From positions 37,076,001 to 37,140,000 of the forward strand of contig JBITNC010000001.1 in NCBI GenBank assembly GCA_050084985.1: DNA of 64,000 nt, read 5' to 3'. The notes beneath the pieces were generated by a model, which saw only the letters and a program-made list of their open reading frames with translations, was not told the origin of the DNA and did no database searches. Positions 11,390 through 22,990 of the stretch are shown here, in pieces (positions within the stretch are counted from its first letter, which is position 1; every line of letters starts with the position of its first letter). The position numbers and the translations under genes were made by a program. Source of the stretch: Nageia nagi. Its lineage: Eukaryota > Pinophyta.

Positions 11390-13231
11390 TATTTTTCAAA
11401 TGATATTGCTTTCTTATCCATCAAATCTTGGATGATATCCTTAAATTTCTTGCATTCATATGTTTTATGTCCATGAATTCTATGATATCCATAAAATCCT
11501 CCTTTAATTTTAGTGGCTTTTTTATTCACAAGTGGTAGTTGAATCAAATCCTTTGTAGCAATGATTGTAACAACTCATCATGATCACTTGTAATCTTGGT
11601 GTATACTCAAGAGATTTTATGATTGGTTGGACAAGGAGTTTCTTTCATTTTTGTAATTGTTGCTATCATTCTCATAGTTGATGGTTTCCTTTCCTCTCTT
11701 TTAAATTTCCAAGAATTGATTTTCACCATGTGTTTCTCTTTTTGAATCATAGACATAATCATCTTAGAGAAGGGTTGCTCTAGATAGTTGAAAAATTCTA
11801 ATATCATCTCATCTCTAAGGTATTTTATCAACATATGTTTTATCTCCTTTTCACTTAGATTTATAAATGTCACTATTTTCCTCCATATTTTTACAAATTC
11901 ATCAAATGGTTGGTTCTCACCTTATCTCATTCTTGCTATATCAACAAGGGTTGATTTTCTTTTTATGTTGCATTGATATTGATTTAGGAATTTTTGTTTC
12001 AATTGCTCATAAATGGTGATACTTTGATTTTCAAGACTATAAAACCATTCAAAATCTTCTTCCCCTAAACTAAGTTGAAATAATCTTACTAACATATCTA
12101 TATCATGTTGATGGTTACAAGCTGCTTCCTCAAAGATCATGATGTGCATTCTTGAATCATTAATGCTATCATATTTACTAAAATCTATGTCTTCCCCCTT
12201 ACCATGTTTTGCCTTTTATTTTTGCACAAAAGGGGTTCCTTTCATTCAGTTGTTCACCCTCAATTTCTTTACTCAATAATGTTAGCATCTTTAGTTGTTC
12301 AGCCATTACTTTTAGTTGTACCATTCTTTTCTCTAATTTCTCTTTTTCATTTTGTGCAATTACATTATTATCATTTTTCTCATTCTCTAGGAAATCATGT
12401 TTTTTAGTTTCTTCCTCATTATCATATTCAAGTATTTTAGGGGTGAATCTCCTATTTTGATCTCTCTATTCTTAGATTAGTTGTTTGTCTAACTCTGTCA
12501 TAACTACTTACCTTACACTTAGTTGAGCTTTTTGATAAAACTATGTGCCTATTGTTTTTCTCACTTCCATCTCTTTAATATCTTTTTCTCTATCTAACCA
12601 ATAAGGGTAAACATTAATAAGTTCTTGTGCCATAGGCTTTTGAGTTCTATCTCTATTTTACTATATGACTCATCATTAAATTCTACTATCTCATCATCTG
12701 AATGTTCATAATTAAATTCTACTATCTCATCATATTAGAAGGTGACCTAAGACTATTTATGGTAAAAAATTCATAGGTGATATGTAATGAATAAGATATG
12801 GTAGGATCTTTGGTAAACCTATAGTATATCCCAGGGTATTTTATGAATTCTTACACCAACCTTAGTTTTGTGAGGTTTAGATTATTAGATTTTTTAGATT
12901 GATAGAGGGCTAATTGTAATTTATTTTCAAAAGGTTGAACTACTTCTTCTTCAAGGTTCTCATTATCTTTTGAATCCCCATGATAAGATTCATCATCTAT
13001 TATTTTTATACCTATTTTGCTATCGTCATCATTGTCTTCATAATCTTCATGATAAGATTCATCATCTAGAAAATTGGTTTCAATAACCAAAGGGACACTA
13101 TCTTTATTTAACCTAGCACTTTTTCTTATTGATGTCATGCCTTTCCATGATTTTCTTTTTCTTTTATCTAGCTCAAGTTTTGATTGGTTTAATGGGAAGA
13201 GATCTAATGAATTGTTCATTTTTGTTATCAA
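11390..13231 (-). pseudogene. Gag of the gag-only element
   Basis: Three parts are readable on the minus strand. The first ORF (12851-13231, 126 codons, starting 30 bases inside the LTR) is basic then acidic, with two similar blocks DDESYHEDYEDNDDD and DDESYHGDSKDNE. The capsid core (11922-12149) reads FEEAACNHQHD, RLFQLSLGEEDFEWFYSL, YEQLKQKFLNQY and STLVDIARMR, a clear retrotrans_gag pattern. The next ORF (11607-11873) continues the capsid C-terminal part. Near 11390-11510 the frame reads GFYGYHRIHGHKTYECKKF then IQDLMDKKAI, a decayed zinc-knuckle-like CxxH.GHxTxxC segment followed by the usual QDLID tail. Many stops; non-functional. Confidence 0.75.
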
Positions 13232-13240
13232 AAGTTGAGC

Positions 13241-13260
13241 TTCACATTAGATTCACCAAA
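13241..13260 (-). promoter_or_regulatory. Primer binding site of the gag-only element
   Basis: Directly inside the right LTR, the minus strand reads TTTGGTGAATCTAATGTGAA. Position and the TTTGGTG start fit a tRNA primer site; I do not assign the tRNA. Confidence 0.5.
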
Positions 13261-14084
13261 TGTTTACAAATATTTTGAGAAATACAAATAAATAAATAAT
13301 TACAAACCCAAGATACTTGTTTCAAGCTATGAATAGTAAATTAGACCACATAGAAAAATGGATGAAGAAGATAGCCACTCTAGAATTAATTTGACAATAC
13401 CAATCAAGAACAAATAATTTATATACTTACCTTACAAAGCATACTTGACACCAAAGGATGATGATATACTTGATGCATTGATAGCAAAATAATATTGCTC
13501 CAAAAGCTATGAATCGAAATATTATAAAAAGAGAATAGTAGGTGATCTATATGGTGTTCAGAAGGAGAATCAGTGATATATTTAGCATGAGCAAGGCGCA
13601 CCAACAATCTTTATCAAAGTGCTTATTATTCTCAAACCAAGTTAAGTACTTGCATATGGATATTTTGAATAGAGATGTGATGTTATTATAGATAATTAAC
13701 ATTATAACAATTCACATAACAAAGTACATAAACCATAGCCTTGAATGGTGACATTAAGAGACACCTAAAGGATTTCCACCACCAAGACTAGATATGGGAT
13801 CATGTATCTCCTTGATGTGGACTTACTATTAGATCCCTATTTATATAGATAATAATATGACCTACTCCTTAGTTTGATGTGTACCTACATAAATAGGGTT
13901 ATCCCAAAACATATAATGATATTCAAGACAACCATTGATATCATAACCATATTCAAAATAAACAATAACATTATGATCATATTCAAGATAAGTATTAATA
14001 TCATTGCATTAAATATTCTAGGTGTGTATTAGTGCAAGAAAATGTATTTATTTAAATGTATAAATAAATTTTTATGTGATAACA
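13261..14084 (-). repeat. 5' LTR of the gag-only element
   Basis: Direct-repeat partner of 8330-9152; on the minus strand it begins TGTTATCAC and ends GTAAACA, so the termini are TG...CA. The following PBS-like site sets the inner border. Confidence 0.85.
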
Positions 14085-17000
14085 ATATTATCATCTAGAC
14101 ACCTTCTTGGATTACTCCCTTGCTACTATTATTAATAGAATTATGATTCCAAAAGATTAGAGCTTTCATGTTAAAAAACAAGTTGATTTAAAAAATGAAA
14201 ATTGAGACTTTTATTAGTATGAGGATGATATGACTAACTAGCTTGATGATAGGTATATCAGGAACATCATGAAGCTCATTCAAAATTATGATATTGCATC
14301 ATTTGAAAAATCTCAAGACAAGCAAGTCCTATAAGCTTTGGTAATGATTCTTGGATGAATGACTCAAATTGAAGCTAATGAGGCCATGGTCAAAATGGCT
14401 TACAATATTATTGAAGGGTTAATCTATTATGATTTTGCTACCTTCTTGTTGAATGAGTTAAAAAAATATATATTTAATATTAATAAGGGATATTTTAGAT
14501 ATTCCTCCTATATATGGTGGTTGATTTTCCACTAAAATCTATAATTTTTTGTTGATAGAGGATTATGTCTAGTATCGACCACCACCTCCATAGCTTTTGC
14601 ATCAATCAACATGTAGGTACTGATATTCACAAAGGTTCATTTATCTTATTATGATTTCATGGAGAAGTTTTCCCCTATTCATGAAGATCTTCATGAAAAA
14701 TGTACATAGGTTGCATCAGACTATCCGAGAAGAGTTGCAAGGTGGAAAAAAATTAGAGACTAGTGTTTCCTATGGGTATTTTGAAACTTCCTTTTTTCTA
14801 TACAAGTTTGTTACCTCATAATTATATTCTTTAGATATGGGTAGACAAATAAGTTTCATAGAGGCTATATATGGGCCAAAAGGAAATTTTAAGCCCATAA
14901 TCAAAATATCAATTGTAGCAAGTAGTTTTACATTGATAGAAGTAGATCCAAAAGAAGAATTGTCAAATTTTATAGTCCAAAATTTTAAGTTAGAAAAGAT
15001 AAATGACCCATGGATGTATGACCCCATAGGGGAATGTATATAAATTATAAAGGAAAATAAGAAATGCCTAGCATTCAATCATGAAGCCTAATCTCATATT
15101 TAGTATTTTATGAATTAGATTGAACAAGAATATGAGGCATCTTTGGAGTGGGAATTCAATATTTTGGATAAGGCATGGATGGCCTTGGAAGGAATAAAGA
15201 AATATAGGCTATGAAAAATAAAAGGTAGGAATTTGTGTTAGCCCTAGAGGTTATTTCTTAGTTGCAAGATGAATTTGGATGGGGCCCCAATAAAATTGAA
15301 TATTTTACAAAGTATAAATTTGCATATACCACCAAGTTGATACATGTTGAAAATAAGCCTTTTGATGAGTTTAACCATGATCATTACTAGCATGCCTAGT
15401 ATATGAAAGACTTGCTACCAAAGAAAGGGAAACCTTTACCATCCAATTTTAAAGGAAGGGCCACTCAAGAAGATTATCCATTGGTTAAGTGAATAGAAGA
15501 TCTCAAATACCCTAAGGGAAGAAAACTTGAAGAAGGGTCAAGCTCAAAAGTAGGACCAAGGAAGAGAAAGTATACTTTGATTGAAACAACTATTGCTTCT
15601 AGGGAATATTCCCCTAAGAAACAAAGAATACTTAAGTTAATAATCAAAGAATTAACTAGTGGGCAACAAAACCTTGAGAAAACATAGCCTACAAAGAAGC
15701 CAACTATGCCTAAGTAAGTTTGGGTTCCATCTCCATGGGTGTAAGAAGAAGAGCCATAGCCAAGCATGAGAGATAAAAAATTCTTAGATGTTGAGACCCA
15801 AAAACCCTAGAGCATAGACATAGTTGTATATCAAGATGCTCAGGAAGACTTGGGGGATGAAGTGCAACAAGGGGGAGGTAATATGGTGCAATAGTAACAA
15901 AAAGAGGAGAAGCGAGCAGAGATGGTGATGATGATGTTGATCCCAATAAGAAGAAAGAATTTGATCCAATGGATAAGGTATAATAAGAAGAAGAGGCCAT
16001 TATAGAAAAAGAAAAAGAAGCACAACCAAAGGAACCCACTATGGAGATAGAAAAGGAGATTCCTACCCCATAAATGCCTACATCATCTTCTAAGGAAGGT
16101 AATATCAACATTCTTTAATTCCTTAATCCATTACCATAGGAAAGGAAATACAAATTATTTTTTCTACTCAAGCAGAAGAGCCCATTGATTGGAAAATAAT
16201 CATTAATAAATCCCCTACACTCTTGGAGAAATAATGTAGATTATTGAGTAGAGTAATAGATATGAGGGATATTAAAATTGCATAGATTCCCTTCAAAGAT
16301 GAGTATTTAGATAAAACCCCTACCACCATTATAAATATAAAAATGCAAACTTTACTAGCAATAGATCAATCCAAGTTTTTGGTAAACACTTCCTAATTAG
16401 CTAGAAAAATTCTCTAATCTATAAAAAAAAAATTGAAAATTTGAATAAGAAGGTTGATCAACTCAAAGGAGACTTCTCATAGAAGGAAAAAATGATGGTC
16501 GAGTTACAAAATTAGAATAAAGAATTGATTGAAAAGTTGGCCAAAAAAAATGTTGAGCATGATAAGAGCCTACAAGAAGCTAAGGTAGAGTTGAAAAATT
16601 AAAAAACACAAATCGAAGAGCTAAAGGCTCAATCTTGCACATTAGGGCAAGAGAAATCTTAGAAAATTGAAGAAGAGCTCAAAAAGACTATAGAAGCTAA
16701 TAAAGTTTTGAATGATAATAAAGCAAAGCTATAGATAATTAAATAGTATAGGAAAAAATTTGTAGAGAAGATTGGAGAAAGAATGGTTAGCTTTTACAAG
16801 CTATATTATTTGAAAAATCAATCAAAATAGATTTTACTTTTATATAATGCTCAGACTAAAATCCAAAAGCTAGCCCTAGAAGCCTTGAGAGTAAAAATTG
16901 AAGAAATGCAATGCTGGCTCAAGGTGATAACAGATAAGGATCTATCCACTATAACACCAAGGCCAAGATAAATAATTTTGAGAAGGATAAAAGATGTTTG

Positions 17001-17528
17001 TGATTTAAAGAATTTGGCATTAGCTTTGTACCTAGAGAAAGGTCAAATAAAGATAGAGATAAGCTTTGTAAATATGTATTTTAATTCTCTAATTCAATTG
17101 AAGGACCCCAAATTATGGGAAGAAGTAAATATATAGATTTGTGCCAACTAATGGGTGGAAAATAATAAATCATTCTTAGAATAATATATAGTAATAAACT
17201 TATCTAAGAAGTAACTCTTGGATCTACAAGAAATAAATGAGCAAGCTCAGGAGGTAGTTACAAGATTTTTGAATGCTGGTGGATTGGAGAATGTCCTGAT
17301 GGGCTTTAGAGAAAATATTACAAAGTTTGAAGCATTCCTTGTCTTATCACAAGTATATAAATAAATATATATAGGATCTATACAAGAAGCTTCAATCCTT
17401 ATTATCTACAAAATTGATTGCTTAGCAATAGGCCCTACAAAAAGATACAACTGGGAAAGCAAGTGTGAGTGGCTAATAAGAGTTCTATTATTTAGCCAAT
17501 TGAAGATCCCAAAGAGTCACCAAAAATT
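14085..17528 (+). pseudogene. Unrecognised long ORF beyond gypsy integrase, main piece
   Basis: Continuation of 7965-8329. Long stretches stay open if TAG/TAA are read as CAG/CAA, with a few frameshifts. Landmarks: RYIRNIMKLIQNYDIASFEK (near 14250); a clean 68-codon run 14837-15043 starting MGRQISFIEAIYGPKG; FGWGPNKIEYFTKYKFAYTT (near 15275); a basic cluster VGPRKRKYTLIE (near 15550) like a nuclear signal; an acidic, Gln-rich stretch near 15780-15930; a long coiled coil at about 16430-16800 (LNKKVDQLKGDF, KVELKN, ELKAQSCTLGQEKS); and a more globular end ILRRIKDVCDLKNLALALYL to about 17340. No known domain was recognised. Total coding length with the first piece is about 3.8 kb. Confidence 0.5.
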
Positions 17529-19200
17529 TGTTATTCTTGTAGAATTACATTATAATAGGATAATATTCTTTACATTAATTATTCTTTCATTCATTCATTC
17601 CTTTTTTCCAATAAAACCTTTTATATGATTCCTACATCTTATTCCCTTTTTTTCATTTGTAAATACTTATACAAAATTTAGTTCTAAGTTTAAATTGTAT
17701 ATACTTAGTTTTTTTCTTAAGATTATTGTATTATATGTTCTCTTAGTCATGATTTAGTTTTGTTTAAGTAATTTTTGAGTCATATTTGTATTATTGGATC
17801 TTACTTAGTAAAATGTTATTCAAAATCATCATTTTGATATAAGGTGGCTATTGTTTGTACATAGTTGAATGAGTCATGTCTAGGAGATGTGTATAATTCA
17901 TATGCTAAAGAGTGTCCATTTTGTAAAATTAGCTAATAAATTTCTAGGATTTTTCTAGGTATAATATAGGTCTTATTTATAGAAATTATTGCATATAGTC
18001 TATTTTTTCATCTAAGTTATGCCCAAGCTTTATCTGGAGTCTAGTTACTTAGGTTTCAGTATGATATAGTTTAGGTGTTATTTTTGGGCACTATTGTACA
18101 TAGTTGTTAGTTTTTGTTAAGTTATGTAATAGGGTTTTTCACATGAATCAAATGAAATAGGACCGATGAAAATCTAGAAATGACATCATACTTTTCAATG
18201 GAAATCAACAAGCTCTAGATGACTTAATTAGTAGGTGGTCCTAAGATTTCTCCAAGGTGGATGATGTTCATGACTCTATATTCAATAGACCCTATCAATT
18301 TTGAGCAATGATGTCATAATTATTTGGAGAAGTTAGTGGGAAATAAGCATCTCATGTTTCAATAATACCCATTGATCTATAATAAGACCTGCTAGAGGCA
18401 AGTAAAGATTGTAAGAAGAGGTGAATACCCATGTCTACTTAATCTAAAGTGTATGACCCCTAAGACTCTACCAATGTGTTAAATACAACTCATTTCCATG
18501 TGTAAGTAGTAGTTCACTCTCAAGTTTGAATGATTACATCTTCCTTCACCCTTATAGTATCTGATACCAAAACTATAGAGCAAGCATTTAATGATTACAA
18601 AGAGTTGGTAAATCATCGACTGATAAATCAACTTAATTATACATACAAAGATGGTATTCCATACCTAATAAATATAGCAATAGTTCATATGTTCCACTAT
18701 CAAGAGACAAAGGATGATTGATTATGACTAAATTGATACATGATTGAAGGTCTATAAATTTTGAGAATCGATGCTACATCCAAACTATAATCTACAATTA
18801 GTTATAGTTACATATTTATCTATACATATTGTAAATATTTAGTTTCATTTAGTTCTTATTCAACTAGGTAGTTGTAGTCATTAATGGTAGGAAACTACTC
18901 ATTTTGTAAAGAAAATATTATAAATAGTGGACTGTTTGAGGTCTAAAAGGTTGAACATTTTAGCAAAATTTCCTAGTGTAAGAAGTGTTTTCATATATGA
19001 CAATACAATACTATGGTACTTTTCCCTCTACATTTTATGGTTATTATCTTATTTTAAAGTTATTTTGTATGAATATTTGTCTAAATATGTGGCTATGTAT
19101 TATGATTGCAAGACCCCAAGAGTGAGGTAGTTGTGTTATTCTTAATCTTGGCTATGGATTACTACCTATGTAGTGATGCTTGGGATGATTAGTTTAGTTT
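17529..19200 (+). repeat. LTR-like block related to copy 1's LTR
   Basis: Starting at TGTTATTCTTGTAGAATTACA this non-coding DNA aligns by eye with the reverse complement of 3640-5625: the opening 100 bases match the outer edge of that LTR, and 18290-18630 matches the complement of 4560-4890 (shared landmarks CCTATCAATTTT, GACCCCTAAG versus AACCCCTAAG, and AACTCATTTCCA versus GACTCATTTCCA). That makes it the probable 3' LTR of the plus-strand gypsy element. The right end is approximate. A short open frame at 18530-18721 falls inside it and is not supported as a gene. Confidence 0.5.
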
Positions 19201-19314
19201 GCTTTTTTCATTCAATAATTTACATTGTTATCTCTTTCCTATTACTCTTGATCTCTTTTATTTCTTTCCTATTACTTTTAACCTTTTTCATAGATAAGAA
19301 CTGACCTACAACAT

Positions 19315-19840
19315 GAAGATTGAGTAGAAAACCCCCTTAAGCACACTGTCCCACCACTTCCTATTCATTCAAGAACCCTATTGTTATTAGGAAATAGAGA
19401 ACTTACCATACCAAACCTTTAAGTTACATCATATTAATTAACATAAGTATTATAAGGAAAGATTCATTGAGCCTATTAATTACTCATCTTGGTTAGCCAA
19501 TATTATTCCAATTTTAAAACCTAATAAAAAAAATCAAATGTTGCATAAATTTCTAGGATTTAAACAAAGGTTTTCCAATGAAATATTTTCCTTTTTCTCA
19601 TATTAATTCAATTATGTATTCAAAAATAGGATAAGATATATTATCTTTCATGGATGATTTTTCAAGTTATAATCAGTTCAGAATCAACAAAGAAGATTAG
19701 CACAAGACAACATTCACCATACCTTAGGGAACATTTTTTTGGGTAGTCATTCCCTTTAACCTAAAAAATGCAGGGATAACATACCAAAGAGCTATGTTAA
19801 CTATGTTTCATGATCTCATTCATAAATTAGTTGAAATCAA
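19315..19840 (+). pseudogene. Isolated Ty3/gypsy RT fragment
   Basis: The frame reads RFIEPINYSSWLANIIPILK, a degraded CIDFRDLN region, then LSFMDDFSSYNQFRINKED, HKTTFTIP, PFNLKNAGITYQRAM and MFHDLIHKLVE. These are the palm-domain blocks of Tat/Del-type plant RT (WLANIVPV, MDGFSGYNQI, PFGLKNAGATYQRAM, HDLIH). It stops just before the YVDD box should appear. Neither upstream Gag nor downstream RNase H is visible, so this is a truncated scrap of a further element. Confidence 0.8.
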
Positions 19841-21889
19841 GATTGCATCTTGATAGTTGGTGCCCTACTCTTAGGTGTTTCTGTAAGCCATCTATTGAAA
19901 ATAGAATCTTATTACCACTTGATAGAATATTTATCATCCATATTTATGATCATATATTTGGTTTGACTTATCATTATCTCTGCTATCATCAGTCCTTATT
20001 AGTGAGCCACATTTCATCAAACTATTAGCTTCCACATTGATGTGCATGCTTGTACTAAGCTTCATGAGACTAACACTTGCATTGGTGTTCCTTCTGTAGT
20101 TGGTCCTGAGGTTCATGTAGTAAGGTCATCATTATTCTATAAGTTAATATATAATATCCTTGACCTTTACATAGGTAATAATATACATGTATTTATCTTA
20201 TACTTAATTCCTCTCTTTTTAGTGCATGCAATTTATTTTACATCTTGGCATCAATGTAATTTCTTTACTTTTTTATTTTAATACTATATTTTTATTATAT
20301 TCCCTTATTCATATACGTTTATTTAAGTTATACTTAAATATTTATGCATATTTAGTTCATTTAGGATAAAATCCTAGGTGATACCAAAACACATATCAAT
20401 AGCTTTGCATGGTTTTCATGGAAAAACTTTTGCATGTCATCATTACAGTAAAATTAGAAAGCATAGGCTATTCCCTTAGAAGAGAAATCAAGGAGGACTT
20501 GATTTTTCTTGAATATCAATTGAGAGGAGTGATTAACATATGGATTTGAGGCTAGAATAAGTTCATGAGTCATATGTGTCCTATAAGGAGTGGATACCAT
20601 AACACCTAAATAGTATGCAATTACACCTATATATTCAAAAGAAAAATGAGAGGACTTACCATCCATGATACTCTTTGGTTATTTATAATATTTGTGTAGC
20701 TTGGTATCCCCTATGCCTTCATTAAGGTCAACAAAATGTATTTTGAGTTCTCCTCCTTCTACATCGATTGTGTAGACTAACCTTGTTCCTTAGATGCTTT
20801 TTACCTTTGGCTCCTACACAAAGAAGTGAAAGTATAAGGTCATGCTTTAGAACCCATTTGAGATTGAGTGTCTCCCATGTCCTACATTATTTTGAATTTT
20901 ACCATTAAATAAGCTATTATGAATTGAATGATGATTATGGGTATCCATAGTTGTATATTTATCTAAAGGATTATAAACTTGGGGATGGACTTGGCTCTAC
21001 ATGGTGCTTTGCTCTAGACACTTAGATAAAATGTTAGAAATTGAAACTTATTTGAATTTATTTATGGATTTAATTTGAAATTATATTAAATTTAATGGTA
21101 ATAAATTCTAATATGATAATGCAACCTTAAGCCCCATGCTGACATGGTTTGAACTAAGTTCGCTTTTTGTGAATTGAATTCATGCAAGTTGGCCAAATTA
21201 GTAGGTGTTGATGTTATTAAATGGAATTTGTTGATAGGAAATGGTTATCTTATTGATATTAGATTTAAATAAAAAATCTAGGTTTCAAATCTTTCTTTAT
21301 GATGTCATCCTTCTCTACAATGTAGATTTTTCCTTTTCAATCATTGGAGAAAAATATAAATTTGTAAAAATGTATATTTTTACCATGTGGATTTTTTACG
21401 AGTATCTTTGGATTTACTTTCCTTTTGGGAATTTTAATATAATTGTAGCTATAAGATTCAAAAAGTAAGTATTATTTAGGACATATGGATGCATCCAAAT
21501 TTCATTCCGATATTCACTCAAAAAGGAAGTTAAGGCTAGATGCAAATCATAAATTTGGATATGCAGATAGCAACTAGTCATGTGAATATGGCCAAAAATG
21601 GTATGTATATGGGTCCAAATAGTATATATTTATATGTATGATAGAGATTTTATTCTATATATGTGAATATAACCTTATATAAATAAAAATAGGGCTATAT
21701 TGAAAAGAAAATGAAAATCCAACTATACCCTATATATCCTAACTAATTTAAAGAGTTGTAATGTTATTGTAGGTGTAGATAGGATGGAAACTATACACAC
21801 CTAATTAATAAATAGGAACTATACAAATATATACACATACTTATCTTTCAAAATCATAGATCCTTGATCTATGGTAATACTACTTCTTT
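19841..21889. other. Unassigned DNA between gypsy remnants
   Basis: Two kilobases with no recognised domain on the plus strand. CTG and CAG are a little commoner at 19880-20110 than in neighbouring old sequence, suggesting a younger segment. This is where the 3' LTR of gypsy copy 2 should lie, but I could not align it with DNA beyond 39802. A coding-like minus-strand stretch inside it is listed separately. Confidence 0.4.
20454..20940 (-). pseudogene. Unidentified coding-like stretch
   Basis: One minus-strand frame stays mostly open for about 160 codons with four stops. It reads RLVYTIDVEGGELKIHFVDL, then MDGKSSHFSFEYIGVIAYYL and STPYRTHMTHELILASNPY. It looks like protein-coding residue composition rather than random AT-rich sequence, but I do not recognise a family. 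It lies downstream of the copy 2 integrase on the same strand, so it could be another post-integrase ORF. Confidence 0.3.
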
Positions 21890-22990
21890 AGAAATGCTTG
21901 AGATGTTGGCCATTAACCTGAATGGGCATTACTTTTCCATCCATATAGGCCAACTAGTATGCATTAAATTATTTGCATTCATCAATCATAAATGATACTT
22001 CCTATAAGGACTAAAACTTCATATGTTTACCAAATTTTTATTTCTCCTCATTCTATTTTAACACTAAGGATCTCCTTTTTTGAACTGGATGAGAGGGCTA
22101 TTTTTCTTTTCAAACAAGGTCTTAACAATAGAATGTCTCTTTTGAAAGTTATCAAAAGATTTATCTCTTTGTTCTTCCAATGTAATTAACTACATATATG
22201 TACATTGTAAAGGATAAAAGAAATATAACTCATATTCCTTAAGAATTTATAATGTAGGAATACCTAGATGCATGGGAAAAAGGGCTCTCTTCCCATACAC
22301 TAATGTATAAGGAAAGATTTCAATAGAATATGTTACATAGATTTTATCATCCCATAATGTAAAATTGAGCTTTAAATACCATTTACTTGAACTATCTTCC
22401 ATTATTATTTTGAGATTGTAGAGAATATTTTTATTAGTTGATTCAAATAGGTCACTCCCTTGTATATAGTAATTAGAAGTCTTCCAAATGATATTATATT
22501 TCATGGAAGATTCTAGAATCTTTGCACCAATAAAAGAAGGTCCATTATTTGAAACTATTACAATAGGAATGCTAAACCTTATGATTAACTTCTCTATGAA
22601 GGATAGCATAGTATCTTGATCCGTATTATTTAAAGGGATGGGTTATACCAATATTGTAAAGGAATCAATGGTAATGAGTATAAACTTATATCATATGGAG
22701 GAATTAGAATTAATGACTCTTATAAAATCTAGACCCCATTGCTCAAATGGTTCCTCAATAACTATAGGTTTGAGAGGCATGGAAACACTTCTTCTTCTCC
22801 TAATAAATTTGAGGCACTTCTCACATTCCTTAGTAGTCTTATATGAGTCTTTACACATAGTAGACTAGTAGTATTATGCTTGAATAGGTTTTGCAATATT
22901 TTTCTATCCATAATAATGACCATATGATAATCCTAAATGAATTTGTTTTAAAATAATTAGAACATAAATAGGATGAATACAAGTAATAAT
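21890..22990 (-). pseudogene. Integrase of gypsy copy 2
   Basis: The best stretch (22247-22609) reads RFSIPIVIVSNNGPSFIGAK, with the second catalytic Asp changed (DN to NN), then YIQGSDLFESTNKNILYNLK with the catalytic Glu present, KWYLKLNFTLWDDKIYVTYS and YTLVYGKRALFPMHLGIPTL. The C-terminal part to about 21890 shows LEEQRDKSFDNFQKRH and VNGQHLKH. The zinc-finger half toward 22990 is broken. Non-functional. Confidence 0.85.

Larger units (their letters stand above)
8330..14084 (-). mobile_element. Gag-only LTR retrotransposon (TR-GAG-like)
   Basis: Two direct repeats of 823 and 824 bp (8330-9152 and 13261-14084) bound a 4.1-kb interior. On the minus strand the LTR starts TGTTATCACATAAAA and the better copy ends GTAAACA. 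A PBS-like site (13241-13260) sits inside the right LTR and a purine-rich tract beside the left one. Flanks are AAATT (8325-8329) and ATATT (14085-14089), a probable 5-bp target duplication with one change. The interior has gag (about 11390-13231), then 2 kb of minisatellite and other non-coding DNA, and no trace of protease, RT or integrase. It would depend on enzymes from another gypsy element. Confidence 0.75.
5626..19200 (+). mobile_element. Ty3/gypsy element with a long ORF after integrase
   Basis: The plus strand carries, in order, RT-RNase H connection and RNase H (5626-6290), integrase (6310-7445), a spacer, a long unrecognised ORF in two pieces (7965-8329 and 14085-17528), and an LTR-like block (17529 to about 19200). 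The two ORF pieces are separated only by a complete 5755-bp element (8330-14084) with its own LTRs and near-matching target duplication, so they were contiguous before that insertion. The 5' half of the element is not here: copy 1 has inserted at its left. The right end is approximate because its terminus was not found. Confidence 0.6.

Noticed and set aside
15474-16111. Minus-strand open frames of 61-133 codons
   Set aside because: They mirror the Glu/Lys-rich long ORF on the plus strand, which has the better coding pattern.
18530-18721. 63-codon plus-strand ORF
   Set aside because: It falls in the LTR-like block; the aligned part of copy 1's LTR is not open.
19841-21889. 3' LTR of gypsy copy 2
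   Set aside because: I could not align this DNA with 39802-41954, so I leave it unassigned.
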